Source: Arcobacter sp.
Lineage (GTDB): Bacteria; Campylobacterota; Campylobacteria; Campylobacterales; Arcobacteraceae
Assembly: GCA_002869565.1 (NCBI GenBank)
Contig: PKUJ01000023.1
Span: 1-64,000, forward strand
Length of the DNA stretch: 64,000 nucleotides
Direction: 5' to 3'
A model generated the notes under the pieces. The model had not been told where the DNA came from. It did not search any database and saw only the letters and a program-made list of their open reading frames with translations. Shown here in pieces: positions 45,447 to 54,812 of this stretch. The stretch's first letter is position 1. Every line of letters begins with the position of its first letter. The position numbers were made by a program, and so were the translations under genes.

Positions 45447-45916
45447 GAAAGAAATTAGTTACATCATTTTTGATATTTATATGTATCTTTACAATTGATC
45501 AAGTTGTAAAATATGGATTTGCCAATTTTAGCTGGAATGTAGATGGTCCGTATATGTCTTTGCAACTTGCATATAATTATGGGGTTGCATTTTCTATGTT
45601 TTCTTTCTTAGCAGAATATTTAAAATATATACAATTAACTTTGGTTTTTGCTGGTATTATTTATTTATATAAGAATCAAGATCTATTTATGAATTATTAT
45701 ATACCCGTAGGATTACTTCTTGCGGGGGGATTATCTAATATATTAGATAGGTTTACTTATGGTGGAGTAGTAGATTATTTTTATTGGCATTATGGTTTTG
45801 AGTTTGCAATATTTAATTTTGCAGATGTAATGATTGATTTAGCTGTTGTACTTATTATATATAAGCAAATAAAATTAGCAAAGCAAGAAAAAAAAAGTAA
45901 AGAGATTATCTCTTAA
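45443..45916 (+). CDS. lspA: lipoprotein signal peptidase (signal peptidase II)
   Basis: 157 residues with four membrane segments. Catalytic aspartates are in [15 protein letters not shown] and [13 protein letters not shown], both intact. It cleaves the signal peptide of lipidated prolipoproteins such as the DUF1439 lipoprotein in this window. It overlaps glmM by 4 bases, a conserved glmM-lspA arrangement in this group. Confidence 0.95.
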   Translation: MRKKLVTSFLIFICIFTIDQVVKYGFANFSWNVDGPYMSLQLAYNYGVAFSMFSFLAEYLKYIQLTLVFAGIIYLYKNQDLFMNYYIPVGLLLAGGLSNILDRFTYGGVVDYFYWHYGFEFAIFNFADVMIDLAVVLIIYKQIKLAKQEKKSKEIIS

Positions 45917-45952
45917 AATTGTATCAAATTTGGGAGTTTATAGATTTTTTGC

Positions 45953-45958
45953 TATAAT
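45953..45958 (+). promoter_or_regulatory. probable -10 box of leuC
   Basis: TATAAT at 45953-45958, preceded by GC and an AT-rich stretch with periodic T-runs, the style of Campylobacterota sigma-70 promoters. It lies 57 bases before the leuC start in the 98-base gap after lspA. Confidence 0.5.
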
Positions 45959-46014
45959 CACGCAAATTTAATATTAAAATTAATAAAAAATACAGAAAAA
46001 AAGTAGGTTAGAAT

Positions 46015-47295
46015 ATGGGTCAAACAATAACAGAAAAAATATTTAGTGAACATGTAGGTCACGAAGTTTTCGCAGGTGAAATTGTAAGAAGTCCAATTGA
46101 TATGGTAATTGGGAATGATATTACAACTCCAATCTCTATAAGAGCATTTGAAGAGGGTGGTTTTGAAAAATTAGCAAATCCAGATGGTTTTGCAATTGTA
46201 CTTGATCACTTTATTCCTGCAAAAGATATTGCATATGCAAATCAAGCAAGAATCTCAAGAGATTTTGCGATGAAACATGATTTAAAATATTTCTTTGATG
46301 AAAAAGATATGGGAATTGAGCACGCACTTTTACCTGAAAAAGGTTTAGTATTGCCAGGCGATGTAATAATTGGTGCTGATTCACATACCTGTACTCATGG
46401 TGGATTAGGTGCATTTTCTACTGGTATGGGTTCAACTGACATTTCATTTGGAATGATTACTGGTGGCAACTGGTTTAAAGTTCCTGAGTCTATTAAAGTT
46501 GTATTTAATGGAAAGCCAGCGAATCAAGTAACTGGTAAGGATTTGATTTTAGAAATCATTAGAATTTTAGGTGTTGATGGAGCTTTATATAAAACTTTAG
46601 AGTTTACAGGAGAAGCGATTCAATATTTAAGTATGGATGATAGATTTTCTTTATGTAATATGGCTATTGAAGCAGGTGCTAAAAATGGTATTGTTGCCTA
46701 TGATGATGTTACAAAAGAGTTTTTAGAACAAACTGCGGAATTAAATGGTGGATTAAGAGCAGAACCAAAAATTCATTACTCTGATGATGATGCAAAATAT
46801 TGTCAAGTAATTGAAATTGATACTGATAAATTAGAACCTGTAATTGCTTATCCATTTTTACCTTCAAATGGACATTCAGTTTCTCAAGCAGTTGAAGATA
46901 ATATTAGAGTAGACCAAGTATTTATTGGTTCTTGTACTAATGGTAGATTATCTGACTTTAAAGTTGCTGCAGAAATTTTAAACGGTAAAAAAGTTGCACG
47001 ACATGTAAGACTTATCTTAACTCCTGGAACACAAAAAATCTTAAGAGATGCAACAAAAGCAGGATATATTGATACTCTTGTAGATGCAGGTGGAGTAGTA
47101 TCGAACCCTACATGTGGAGCATGTTTAGGTGGATACATGGGAATTTTAGGGGATGATGAAGTTTGTATCTCTACTACTAACAGAAACTTTGTAGGTAGAA
47201 TGGGTTCACGAAGCTCAAAAATCTATTTAGCAAATAGTGCAGTTGCAGCAGCTTCTGCAATTTCTGGATACATTACAGACCCTAGAAGCTTATAA
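46015..47295 (+). CDS. leuC: 3-isopropylmalate dehydratase large subunit
   Basis: 426 residues, the size of the archaeal/short-type LeuC and of aconitase-family homologues. It isomerises 2-isopropylmalate in leucine synthesis with LeuD. The 4Fe-4S cysteines are in GSCTNGR and NPTCGACLGG, and GADSHTCTHGGLGAFSTGMGS is the substrate-loop signature. No leuD, leuA or leuB is adjacent. Two bases after the stop comes mobA. A homoaconitase-type substrate cannot be excluded by sequence alone. Confidence 0.92.
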   Translation: MGQTITEKIFSEHVGHEVFAGEIVRSPIDMVIGNDITTPISIRAFEEGGFEKLANPDGFAIVLDHFIPAKDIAYANQARISRDFAMKHDLKYFFDEKDMGIEHALLPEKGLVLPGDVIIGADSHTCTHGGLGAFSTGMGSTDISFGMITGGNWFKVPESIKVVFNGKPANQVTGKDLILEIIRILGVDGALYKTLEFTGEAIQYLSMDDRFSLCNMAIEAGAKNGIVAYDDVTKEFLEQTAELNGGLRAEPKIHYSDDDAKYCQVIEIDTDKLEPVIAYPFLPSNGHSVSQAVEDNIRVDQVFIGSCTNGRLSDFKVAAEILNGKKVARHVRLILTPGTQKILRDATKAGYIDTLVDAGGVVSNPTCGACLGGYMGILGDDEVCISTTNRNFVGRMGSRSSKIYLANSAVAAASAISGYITDPRSL

Positions 47296-47296
47296 A

Positions 47297-47878
47297 ATGA
47301 TAACTACCCATGATATACCTTGTGTAATTCTATGTGGTGGTAAAAGCTCTCGAATGGGAGAAGATAAAGCGCTTCTCCCTTTTTCTTCTTCACCTTCTTT
47401 ATCTCAATACCAATATGATAGATTAAAACCATATTTTAAAGATATTTATATCTCATCCAAGACAAATAAATTTGATTTTCTTAAAAATAAAAGTAATAAT
47501 TTAATTTTAGATAAACAAGAAGAATCCTCTCCAATGATTGCACTTGAAACTATTTTTGAAAAAATAAAATCAGAAAAAATATTTATAATTACAGTTGATA
47601 CTCCTTTAGTTAAAATTAAATCAATCCAAAAAATTATAGAGCACTCCAAAAATTTTGATATTTGTGTCGCTGAAACTGAGAGAATTCATAACCTTTGTGG
47701 CTTATTTGATAAATCTTGCTTATATCAAATAAAAAATATGTTAGAAAATAATATCCATAAAGTTGGATTCCTACTTAAGAATATGAATACTTCTTATGTA
47801 AGCTTCAGCGATGAATCCGAATTTATTAACCTTAATGATAAAAATGAATATTCTAAAGCAAAATCACTTATAAGCTGA
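47297..47878 (+). CDS. mobA: molybdenum cofactor guanylyltransferase MobA
   Basis: 193 residues. It transfers GMP to molybdopterin to give the MGD cofactor needed by TorA and PhsA-type enzymes. The nucleotide-binding start is VILCGGKSSRMGEDKALLPF, and the metal motif is in ITVDTPLV. The ATG at 47297 was chosen because it follows the leuC stop by one base and begins just before the conserved motif; an in-frame ATG at 47237 would lie inside leuC. Its product is relevant to the molybdoenzyme genes at both ends of this window. Confidence 0.9.
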   Translation: MITTHDIPCVILCGGKSSRMGEDKALLPFSSSPSLSQYQYDRLKPYFKDIYISSKTNKFDFLKNKSNNLILDKQEESSPMIALETIFEKIKSEKIFIITVDTPLVKIKSIQKIIEHSKNFDICVAETERIHNLCGLFDKSCLYQIKNMLENNIHKVGFLLKNMNTSYVSFSDESEFINLNDKNEYSKAKSLIS

Positions 47879-47911
47879 ACTAATAATTATAATTAAATAA
47901 TTCAGTCTATC

Positions 47912-47963
47912 TTAAGTTTAGTGTTATCATTATTTTGATAACCTACTAAATAACTAAACTTAA
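47912..47963 (+). promoter_or_regulatory. structured leader before the sulfide:quinone oxidoreductase gene
   Basis: Two nested inverted repeats: outer arms 47912-47922 (TTAAGTTTAGT) and 47953-47963 pair perfectly over 11 bases; inner arms GTTATCA (47923-47929) and TGATAAC (47936-47942) pair over 7. A 10-base bulge sits on the 3' side. The outer stem ends where the ribosome site (AAAGAGG) begins, 14 bases before the ATG. It may be a regulator site or an RNA element that limits translation. Confidence 0.6.
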
Positions 47964-47977
47964 AAAGAGGACGTCAT

Positions 47978-49462
47978 ATGGGAAACAATGAAGAGCTTAA
48001 AAAAGCATTAGATGTTTTAGATAGTGAATTAAAAAAACAAGGAATTTCAAGAAGAGATGCTTTTAAACTTGCAGGATTAGGATCAGCTTCATTTCTTTTA
48101 GGAAATGGAACAGAAGCTGAAGCTGCAACTGCTGCGCAAGCGAGTGAAGCAAAAGGAAAGATTTTAATTGTTGGGGGTGGATTAGCTGGTATCTCTACCG
48201 CTGCAAAACTAACAAATTCTTTATCAAATCCTGATATAACAATAATTGAACCAAATCCACATTCTGTATCCTATCAACCTGGACAAACATTAGTAGCTAG
48301 TGGTGTTTGGGAAAAAAGTGATATTGTTTATAAAACTGCAGATTTTGTGCCAAGTGGTGTAAAGATGATTAAAGGTAAAGCTAAAGAGTTTGATCCAGAA
48401 AATAACAAAGTTATAACAGAAGATGGTCAATCTATTTCTTATGATTATTTAGTTATTGCAACAGGTCTTGTATTAGATTATGGAATGATTAAAGGATTAG
48501 AAGGTGTGGGTACATCAGCTTCAGCGAATCCTGAGATTTCTCAAAAAATTGGAAAAAATGGTGTACATTCTATTTATTATGCTGATGGCGCAGTTAATAC
48601 TTGGAAAGGGATGCAAGAGCTTATTTCAGAAGCAAAAAGTGGTAAAAAATTAAAAGCACTATTTACACATCCAAATACACCTATTAAATGTGGTGGAGCT
48701 CCAAAGAAAATTATGTATCTTACAGATGCGAGGTTGAGAGAAGCTGGAGTAAGAGATAATGTTGAATTATCTTTCTATCCAAATGGTGGAAAAATGTTTG
48801 GTGTTCCTGAATATCACGATGCAATTGTAAAACAATTTGAAGCAAGAGACATGAAATGGGAATACAAAAACAATTTAGTAGAGATTGATGTAAACACTAA
48901 AAAAGCAATTTTTGAAAAACGATGGCTAGAAAAAGGTGCTTACGACGAAGATATTGAAGATTATGAAATGATTCCAATGAGTAAAAAAGTTGAAAGAGAC
49001 TATGATTTTATTCATATCACTCCTCCCATGAGAGCTCCAGATGCTGTTAAAAATTCATCTTTAGCTTGGCAAAAGGGTAGTGCATCAAAAGGTGGATGGG
49101 TAGAATTAAATAAAGAAACTTTACAACATACTAGATATCCAAATATCTTTGGATTAGGAGATGTTGCTGGTATTCCTATGGGTAAAACAGGAGGAAGTGC
49201 TAGAAAACAATATAAAGTTGTAGTTGAAAATCTTATTTCTTTAATGGAAGGAAAGGAGTTGACTGCAAAATATGCAGGTTATACTGTTTGTCCATTAATT
49301 ACAGGCATTGGTACTGTTATGTTAGCAGAATTTGATTGGACTAAAAAACCAACTCCATCATTTCCATTAGATCCGACTGTTGAAAGATATATTTGGTGGT
49401 TATTAAAAGTTTATGCGCTTAAACCAATGACTATTTATGGAATGCTTTCTGGAAGAGCATAA
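47978..49462 (+). CDS. Tat-exported sulfide:quinone oxidoreductase-like flavoprotein
   Basis: 494 residues. A Tat signal (SRRDAFKLAGLGSASFLL, RR at 25-26, preceded by a 24-residue charged stretch) precedes an FAD domain with GGGLAG at 66-71. Redox cysteines are C238 in HPNTPIKCGGAPKKIMYL and C438 in YTVCPLITG; this two-cysteine pattern and the motifs match type II sulfide:quinone oxidoreductases. It should oxidise sulfide to sulfur or polysulfide at the periplasmic face, giving electrons to quinone or the cytochromes encoded just downstream. A flavocytochrome c sulfide dehydrogenase is the alternative. It is followed by four electron-transfer genes in the same direction. Confidence 0.85.
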   Translation: MGNNEELKKALDVLDSELKKQGISRRDAFKLAGLGSASFLLGNGTEAEAATAAQASEAKGKILIVGGGLAGISTAAKLTNSLSNPDITIIEPNPHSVSYQPGQTLVASGVWEKSDIVYKTADFVPSGVKMIKGKAKEFDPENNKVITEDGQSISYDYLVIATGLVLDYGMIKGLEGVGTSASANPEISQKIGKNGVHSIYYADGAVNTWKGMQELISEAKSGKKLKALFTHPNTPIKCGGAPKKIMYLTDARLREAGVRDNVELSFYPNGGKMFGVPEYHDAIVKQFEARDMKWEYKNNLVEIDVNTKKAIFEKRWLEKGAYDEDIEDYEMIPMSKKVERDYDFIHITPPMRAPDAVKNSSLAWQKGSASKGGWVELNKETLQHTRYPNIFGLGDVAGIPMGKTGGSARKQYKVVVENLISLMEGKELTAKYAGYTVCPLITGIGTVMLAEFDWTKKPTPSFPLDPTVERYIWWLLKVYALKPMTIYGMLSGRA

Positions 49463-49482
49463 GTTAAAAATATAATGAGTAA

Positions 49483-50055
49483 ATGTTGAAAAAGTTATTA
49501 ATATATAGTTTTATCTTATCATCTTTTCTTTTTGCATCGCAGGATGTATTAACTCTTGATAAAGTAAAAGAAGTGGCTTTTCAAGCTACTTCTGAATTGA
49601 ATTCAGAGTTAAAGAAAGAGTTAAAAGAGGCAAAAAAAAGTGGTAAAACAAAAGAGATGACTAGTTTTTGTATAGATGAGTCTGCAAAATTAATTGAAAA
49701 AATTGATAAAAAGTATGGTTCAAAAGTATCAATTAAAAGAGTTAGTCTCAATAACAGAAATGAAAAATCAAAAGCCCAAGAGAATGAAATAAATATATTA
49801 AAAGCTTTTGATTTAATACAAAAGTCTGATGCTTATCAATCTAAACAGATAGTTCAAATTGTTGATGATAATACTTATAAAGTATATTCACCAATAGAGA
49901 TGAAAAGTAGAGATTGTAAAAAATGTCATGGTTTAGAAAATAAAGTTGATAAAGATTCAAAAAAGAGATTCTCTGAAGTTTATAAGAATAACAGGGGTTA
50001 TGGATATAAAAGTGGGGAAATTAGAGGTGCGGTTGTAATAACCATCTCTAAATAA
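49483..50055 (+). CDS. periplasmic cytochrome c with Tll0287-like (DUF3365) domain
   Basis: 190 residues. Signal peptide at about 1-19 (LLIYSFILSSFLFAS). One haem motif, CKKCH, at 145-149. The fold resembles the DUF3365/Tll0287 sensor-like domain: FCIDESAKLIEKIDKKYG, SPIEMKSRDCKKCHG and a terminal GEIRGAVVITIS. Related domains are PAS-like haem sensors or electron carriers. It starts 20 bases after the flavoprotein stop and 21 bases before the dihaem cytochrome. Confidence 0.8.
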   Translation: MLKKLLIYSFILSSFLFASQDVLTLDKVKEVAFQATSELNSELKKELKEAKKSGKTKEMTSFCIDESAKLIEKIDKKYGSKVSIKRVSLNNRNEKSKAQENEINILKAFDLIQKSDAYQSKQIVQIVDDNTYKVYSPIEMKSRDCKKCHGLENKVDKDSKKRFSEVYKNNRGYGYKSGEIRGAVVITISK

Positions 50056-50076
50056 AAGAGAAATAAAGGAATTCAA

Positions 50077-50739
50077 ATGCAAATAAAAAAAGCAGTTTTA
50101 TTAAGTTTCTTAGGGAGTATTTTAGCAACAGGATTATATGGGGCTGAAAATAAATACACAAATTCTGAGATTTATGAAAATATGTGTTCAAAATGTCATG
50201 GAATGAATGGAGAAGGAAATCCTAAAAAGAAAGGACCTGCTTTAAATGACCAGTCTGCACATGAACTTGAGATTAGTTTATATGATTTAAAAAGTGGTGG
50301 ATTAAATCAGTCCTCAGGGACTGAGCATGATGTTATGGAACATAATATGAAAAAGATTATTGAAAAAGGTATGAATTATGAGCCAAAACAAATGGCAAAA
50401 TATATTTTTACTTCTTTTAATCCTGAAGCTGTATTTTATCAAGAAGTGAAACATAGTGATTCATACACAGTATCTGAAATTTATGGGAAAATGTGTTCAA
50501 AATGTCACGGTTTAAATGCTGAAGGAAACCCAAAGAAAAAAGGGCCGGCACTTAATGATAAAACAGCACATGAAATAGAATCTGAGTTAATTGATATTCA
50601 AAATGCAGGGATGAATCAATCTTCAGGAACTGAACATGATGTTATGGAACATAATCAGGATAAAATTGAAGAAAAAGGTATGAAATATAAGCCAAAAGAT
50701 ATGGCTAAATATATAGAATCTCACTTCTATAAAAAATAG
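50077..50739 (+). CDS. dihaem cytochrome c made of two near-identical repeats
   Basis: 220 residues with a signal peptide (about 1-23). Two copies of one haem domain: residues 28-112 and 131-215, offset 103. Haem motifs are CSKCH at 37-41 and 140-144. Both copies repeat KKKGPALND, QSSGTEHDVMEHN and a candidate axial Met in the KGMxYxPKxMAKYI segment. The function is electron transfer; likely partners are the flavoprotein upstream and the b-type cytochrome downstream. Confidence 0.88.
   Translation: MQIKKAVLLSFLGSILATGLYGAENKYTNSEIYENMCSKCHGMNGEGNPKKKGPALNDQSAHELEISLYDLKSGGLNQSSGTEHDVMEHNMKKIIEKGMNYEPKQMAKYIFTSFNPEAVFYQEVKHSDSYTVSEIYGKMCSKCHGLNAEGNPKKKGPALNDKTAHEIESELIDIQNAGMNQSSGTEHDVMEHNQDKIEEKGMKYKPKDMAKYIESHFYKK
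50158..50724 (+). repeat. internal duplication of the haem-domain coding region
   Basis: The repeat units (about 50158-50412 and 50467-50721) encode very similar protein but differ in many synonymous bases, so the duplication is old and kept by selection. The offset is 309 bases. Confidence 0.8.
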
Positions 50740-50796
50740 AATAATAAAAAATTAAGTAAAGGATATTTTCCTTTACTTTTTAAATCAGGATATGAG

Positions 50797-51021
50797 TTGA
50801 TAAATTTAAAAAAAGAGTTAGTAATTTTTTTAATACTGTTTGTTGTCACTTCTGTTGTGGTCCATCTTTCTGCTTGGATGGCAAATCCAATGTTTCATAT
50901 GCAAGCTCTTTTTTCTCATGTGATACCTTATCATCCTATATTATATGTATTCTTAATTTATATAATTATAGTTGTATTGAGAGTAGTATTATTTTTGGTA
51001 TTAAAACTTTTTAAAAGATAG
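50797..51021 (+). CDS. small two-helix membrane protein
   Basis: 74 residues starting with TTG at 50797. Two membrane helices (about 8-28 and 45-70) flank a short periplasmic loop with histidines and methionines (MANPMFHMQALFSHVIPYHP). No family recognised. It sits between the dihaem cytochrome and the cytochrome b561 gene in the same direction, so it may be a small subunit or assembly factor of that electron-transfer chain. Confidence 0.6.
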   Translation: MINLKKELVIFLILFVVTSVVVHLSAWMANPMFHMQALFSHVIPYHPILYVFLIYIIIVVLRVVLFLVLKLFKR

Positions 51022-51072
51022 AGCATTTTAAATATAGAATTTATGAATAAATAATCATAATTAAGGTAAAAA

Positions 51073-52194
51073 TTGAAAAATAATCAAACTTACGTATGGT
51101 CATTTCTTGGAAGACTAAGCCATTGGCTATTAGTTATCTCTTTTTTTGCATCTTACATTACTTCTTTTTATGAAGAATTATTAACCTTGCATGTTTCATT
51201 TGGTATATTTGTTTTTGGAATGTTTCTAAAAAAAATAGTTTGGGGATTAATAGGACCAAAATATGCAAGATGGTCAGATTTTGATTTTACTTTAAAAAAT
51301 TTGAAATTTTATTTTACTGAAAAAATAGAAAATAGATATAGAGAAATTCCAGCGGGACACAATCCTGCCTCTTCTTGGTTTGCATTTTTAGTTACTTGGA
51401 TTGGTATTTTTTGTTGTCTATCTGGATTTATACTTTATGGAATACAAGAAGGAAATGGGCTTACTTCATTTTTGAATAAAAACTATTATTCTTTGATGTA
51501 TATTTATGATGATATACATATTATATTAGTATATATTTTATTAGCTATGATTTTTTTCCATATATCGGGAGTTTTAGTAGAGCAATTTTATCATAAAACT
51601 AATATGGTAATGGCAATGGTTTCAGGATATAAAAAAGCAAAAGGCACTGATATTAAGCCACGGTTTTGTATGGTGTTTTTTGGCTCATTATATACTTTTT
51701 TTGTATTTATATTATTCTTTTATGTATATTTTATTCCAGATAATATTTTAATAAAAAGTAAATTTGAAAAAATAGATTATAAAGCAATGCATAAAGATTT
51801 TCAATTTGAATGTTCAGATTGCCATAACTTAATACCTCCTCATTTGTTACCTAAAGATTCATGGACTGAACTTATGTCAAGACAAGATAATCATTATGAT
51901 GAAGATTTAAATCTAAGTAAAAGTTTAGCAAAATCTATAGAAACTTTTTTAGTGGAAAACTCTGCTGAAAAATCTACTAGAGAAGCTTCTTTTAAGCTCC
52001 ATGAGGAAATAAAAGACAGTAAAAAATTTACTATAACAAAAACTCAATACTGGATAAATACACATAAAAATATTCCTAAAGAAGTATTTAAAAGTGATAA
52101 AGTTGAAAGTAAATCGAATTGTATTGCTTGTCATAAAGATTTTGAGGTTGGAATCCTTTCTGATACTAATATCACATACATAAATAATAAATAA
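51073..52194 (+). CDS. cytochrome b561-type membrane protein fused to a dihaem cytochrome c domain
   Basis: 373 residues with a TTG start. The N-terminal half has four membrane helices with histidines (RLSHWLLV, LHVSFG, DDIHIILVY, FFHISGV) that can hold two b haems, as in the cytochrome b561/thiosulfate-reductase b family. After a fifth helix (about 203-222) the periplasmic tail carries CSDCH at 247-251 and CIACH at 350-354, resembling the dihaem (DHC) cytochrome c domain. It would pass electrons between the quinone pool and periplasmic cytochromes. It follows the small membrane gene by 51 bases and ends 169 bases before phsA. Confidence 0.82.
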   Translation: MKNNQTYVWSFLGRLSHWLLVISFFASYITSFYEELLTLHVSFGIFVFGMFLKKIVWGLIGPKYARWSDFDFTLKNLKFYFTEKIENRYREIPAGHNPASSWFAFLVTWIGIFCCLSGFILYGIQEGNGLTSFLNKNYYSLMYIYDDIHIILVYILLAMIFFHISGVLVEQFYHKTNMVMAMVSGYKKAKGTDIKPRFCMVFFGSLYTFFVFILFFYVYFIPDNILIKSKFEKIDYKAMHKDFQFECSDCHNLIPPHLLPKDSWTELMSRQDNHYDEDLNLSKSLAKSIETFLVENSAEKSTREASFKLHEEIKDSKKFTITKTQYWINTHKNIPKEVFKSDKVESKSNCIACHKDFEVGILSDTNITYINNK

Positions 52195-52363
52195 TTTATT
52201 AAGCGATTAGAATTATAAAAAAATCTTATAATAGTGTAAAAAAATCAAAAAAACTTATCAAACTTATGAATAATCATTCATGTATAAGAATAATTTATTA
52301 ATTATCATGCTAAAATTATATAGTTAGTTTATAATAATAAGTAAAATTTAAGAAGGAGATGAA

Positions 52364-54811
52364 ATGCAAGTTGAAATTTCTAGAAGAAAATTCTTGCAAG
52401 GTACTGTTGCTTTATCGGTTATTGCAGCATCTACTTCTGCACTTTCAAATACAAAATCACAAGATGATAAGAAAACACTTGGAACAACTAAAACATCAAT
52501 AAATAAAAATGAAATAAAAACAGTTCCAACCTTATGTGAAATGTGTGTTAACAAATGTGCAGCATATGCTAGAGTTGAAAATAATGTAGTGACGAAGTTA
52601 GATCCTAATCCTCATTTTCCAAAATCACAAAATATGCTTTGTGCAAGGGGAAATGCAGGAATACAAGCTTTATATGACCCTGATAGACTAAAATATCCTC
52701 TAATAAGAGTAGGAGAAAGAGGTGATGGCAAATATAAAAGAGTAACTTGGGATGAAGCAAATACTTATATCGCAGAAAAAATGGCCAAAATTTTAGATGA
52801 AGAAAAAGATAATAGATCTTGTATTGGTTATTGTGCGGGTGAAGGTATGGCCGAACATACTTATAAAACATTTATGCAAGATAAATTTGGTTCTTCAAAT
52901 TTTATAAATCATGCATCTATTTGTTTACAAACAACAGTTTCTGGATATGCATTAACCATTGGTGGGTATGGTCAAGCTGATTTAGAAAATGCAGAATACA
53001 TTATCATGGCAGGTGCTAATAGAGCTGAAGCAATTGTAACACCTGATACTATGGATTTATTTAAAAGAACAAAAAGAAGAGGTGCAAAATTAATAGTAGT
53101 AGATCCTAGATTTACAAATACAGCAGCACATTCTGATGAGTGGTTACCTATTGAAGTGGGTACTGATTTAGCTTTAGTTTTAGCATTAACATATGTAGTA
53201 ATAACTGAAGAACTTTATAATAAAAAATTTGTTTCATTAAATATAAATGGATTTGAAGAATATAAAGAACATATTATAAGTAGTGGTTACACTCCAGAGT
53301 GGGCAGAAAAAATTACAGGGATTAAAGTCTCAAAAATTAAAAAAGTTGCAAGAGATTTTATGCAATATGCACCTAAAGCGATTTACTATCAAGGAAGAAG
53401 AACAGCTTGGAGTAAACAAGATTTTCAATTAAGACGAGCCCAAGCAATTTTTACAGCTCTTGGTGGCGGAATAGATAAAGAAGGTGGTATCGTATTCGGA
53501 AAAGTATTACCATTAGGAACTCATTCAATTAATGCACCAATGTATGCAAATGCAAAAGGAAGAATCGAAAAAGATTCTGCCGCAATTATTGGAGGAAGTG
53601 GTTCTTGGATTGCATGGAGAAATAAAATTATTGAAAATAAATCTCCTTATCCAATAAGAGGAATGTTTGTATATAAACAAAATCCAATGTTGAGTATTCC
53701 AAATATTAAAAAAACAAAAGAAATGTTTGAAAAAATGGATTTAGTTGTTGTAATTGACACGATGCCTAGTGATACTGCAATGATGGCAGATGTAATCTTA
53801 CCTGAATGTACTTATTTAGAAAGAGAAGATCCTGTTAAATCATTTGGTGGGGCACAACCTTCAATAGCTTTAAGACAGGCTGCTGTAAAAGCTATGTATG
53901 AAACTAAACCAGTTATAGAAATTATGCATGGTTTAGGTACTAAAATGGCGAAACCATTATGGGAAGTTACTAAAAAATATGATGAAGATGTTCAAGATGA
54001 GATTGAAGGAAAATCAGAAGCTGAGGTTGAAGAGTATTATAAAAAAAATGGTTTTGATTTAGGTGATGATTATGCTCACTCTCAAGAAGAGATAAACAGA
54101 CATATGGTCGAAAAAGTTTACGGAAAAGAAGCTTGGGAGACACTTAGAGAAAAAGGTGTTTATTATCTAAATATGGATAAATATTTCAAAAAACTCTCTG
54201 CAAATGAATATCAATGGTATCCAAAAGATAGAAGATTTTATTCAGTTGTAAGAGGTGAATTCAAATCAGATGTTTTCCATGATACTTGTGTAAATGAAAA
54301 AGAGATAGCAGTACTTAAAAAAGAGTTTAAAACACCAACTGGAAAAGTAGAGTGTGTATTAGAAAATCTTGCTAAAAAAGGTGTGGATTCAATGCCAAAA
54401 TGGCGAGATGAAATGTACACTCAAACTCCAAAAGGTAAATTCAAATTTATTACGGGGCGTCACGGACAATTTACTCAAAATGCAACTTCAAATAATGCTA
54501 TGTTATTAGACTTGATGCCAGAAAATTATTTATGGATTAATAAAAGAGTTGCAAGAGATAAAGGCATAGCCTTTGGTGATACTGTAGAAGTAGAAAGTAA
54601 TATAGGAAAAATCCAGATAAAAGCATATCCAACTGAAAAAATTGGACCTAGCACACTATTTTTTATTCATGGATTTGGATCTACTTCTGATAATTTGACA
54701 TTAGGGGTAGGAAATGGTGCCGCAGATAATATGATTATTGATGATGTTATTGAGCCAGTATTTGGAAGTGCAGCGATGCACGAAACAATTGTTGATGTAA
54801 GGAAGGTGTAA
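52364..54811 (+). CDS. phsA: polysulfide/thiosulfate reductase molybdopterin subunit (PhsA/PsrA)
   Basis: 815 residues. Tat signal SRRKFLQGTVALSVIAAST (RR at 7-8) exports the folded enzyme. A 4Fe-4S cluster is bound by C58, C61, C65 and C93. The active-site region is INHASIC (C187, Mo ligand position) and the C-terminal dinucleotide-binding domain includes TPKGKFKFITGRHGQFTQNATSNN. It reduces polysulfide or thiosulfate with the ferredoxin-like and NrfD-like subunits that follow. The substrate is not certain; the following rhodanese suggests polysulfide. The 169-base gap upstream holds an AT-rich promoter region with a short inverted repeat near 52285 (TGAATAATCATTCA-like) but no clear box. 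Confidence 0.9.
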   Translation: MQVEISRRKFLQGTVALSVIAASTSALSNTKSQDDKKTLGTTKTSINKNEIKTVPTLCEMCVNKCAAYARVENNVVTKLDPNPHFPKSQNMLCARGNAGIQALYDPDRLKYPLIRVGERGDGKYKRVTWDEANTYIAEKMAKILDEEKDNRSCIGYCAGEGMAEHTYKTFMQDKFGSSNFINHASICLQTTVSGYALTIGGYGQADLENAEYIIMAGANRAEAIVTPDTMDLFKRTKRRGAKLIVVDPRFTNTAAHSDEWLPIEVGTDLALVLALTYVVITEELYNKKFVSLNINGFEEYKEHIISSGYTPEWAEKITGIKVSKIKKVARDFMQYAPKAIYYQGRRTAWSKQDFQLRRAQAIFTALGGGIDKEGGIVFGKVLPLGTHSINAPMYANAKGRIEKDSAAIIGGSGSWIAWRNKIIENKSPYPIRGMFVYKQNPMLSIPNIKKTKEMFEKMDLVVVIDTMPSDTAMMADVILPECTYLEREDPVKSFGGAQPSIALRQAAVKAMYETKPVIEIMHGLGTKMAKPLWEVTKKYDEDVQDEIEGKSEAEVEEYYKKNGFDLGDDYAHSQEEINRHMVEKVYGKEAWETLREKGVYYLNMDKYFKKLSANEYQWYPKDRRFYSVVRGEFKSDVFHDTCVNEKEIAVLKKEFKTPTGKVECVLENLAKKGVDSMPKWRDEMYTQTPKGKFKFITGRHGQFTQNATSNNAMLLDLMPENYLWINKRVARDKGIAFGDTVEVESNIGKIQIKAYPTEKIGPSTLFFIHGFGSTSDNLTLGVGNGAADNMIIDDVIEPVFGSAAMHETIVDVRKV

Positions 54812-54812
54812 G

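Noticed and set aside
47237-47296. Longer N-terminus of MobA starting inside leuC
   Set aside because: It would overlap leuC by about 59 bases, and the extra residues lack family character; the ATG at 47297 right after leuC fits the nucleotide-binding motif.
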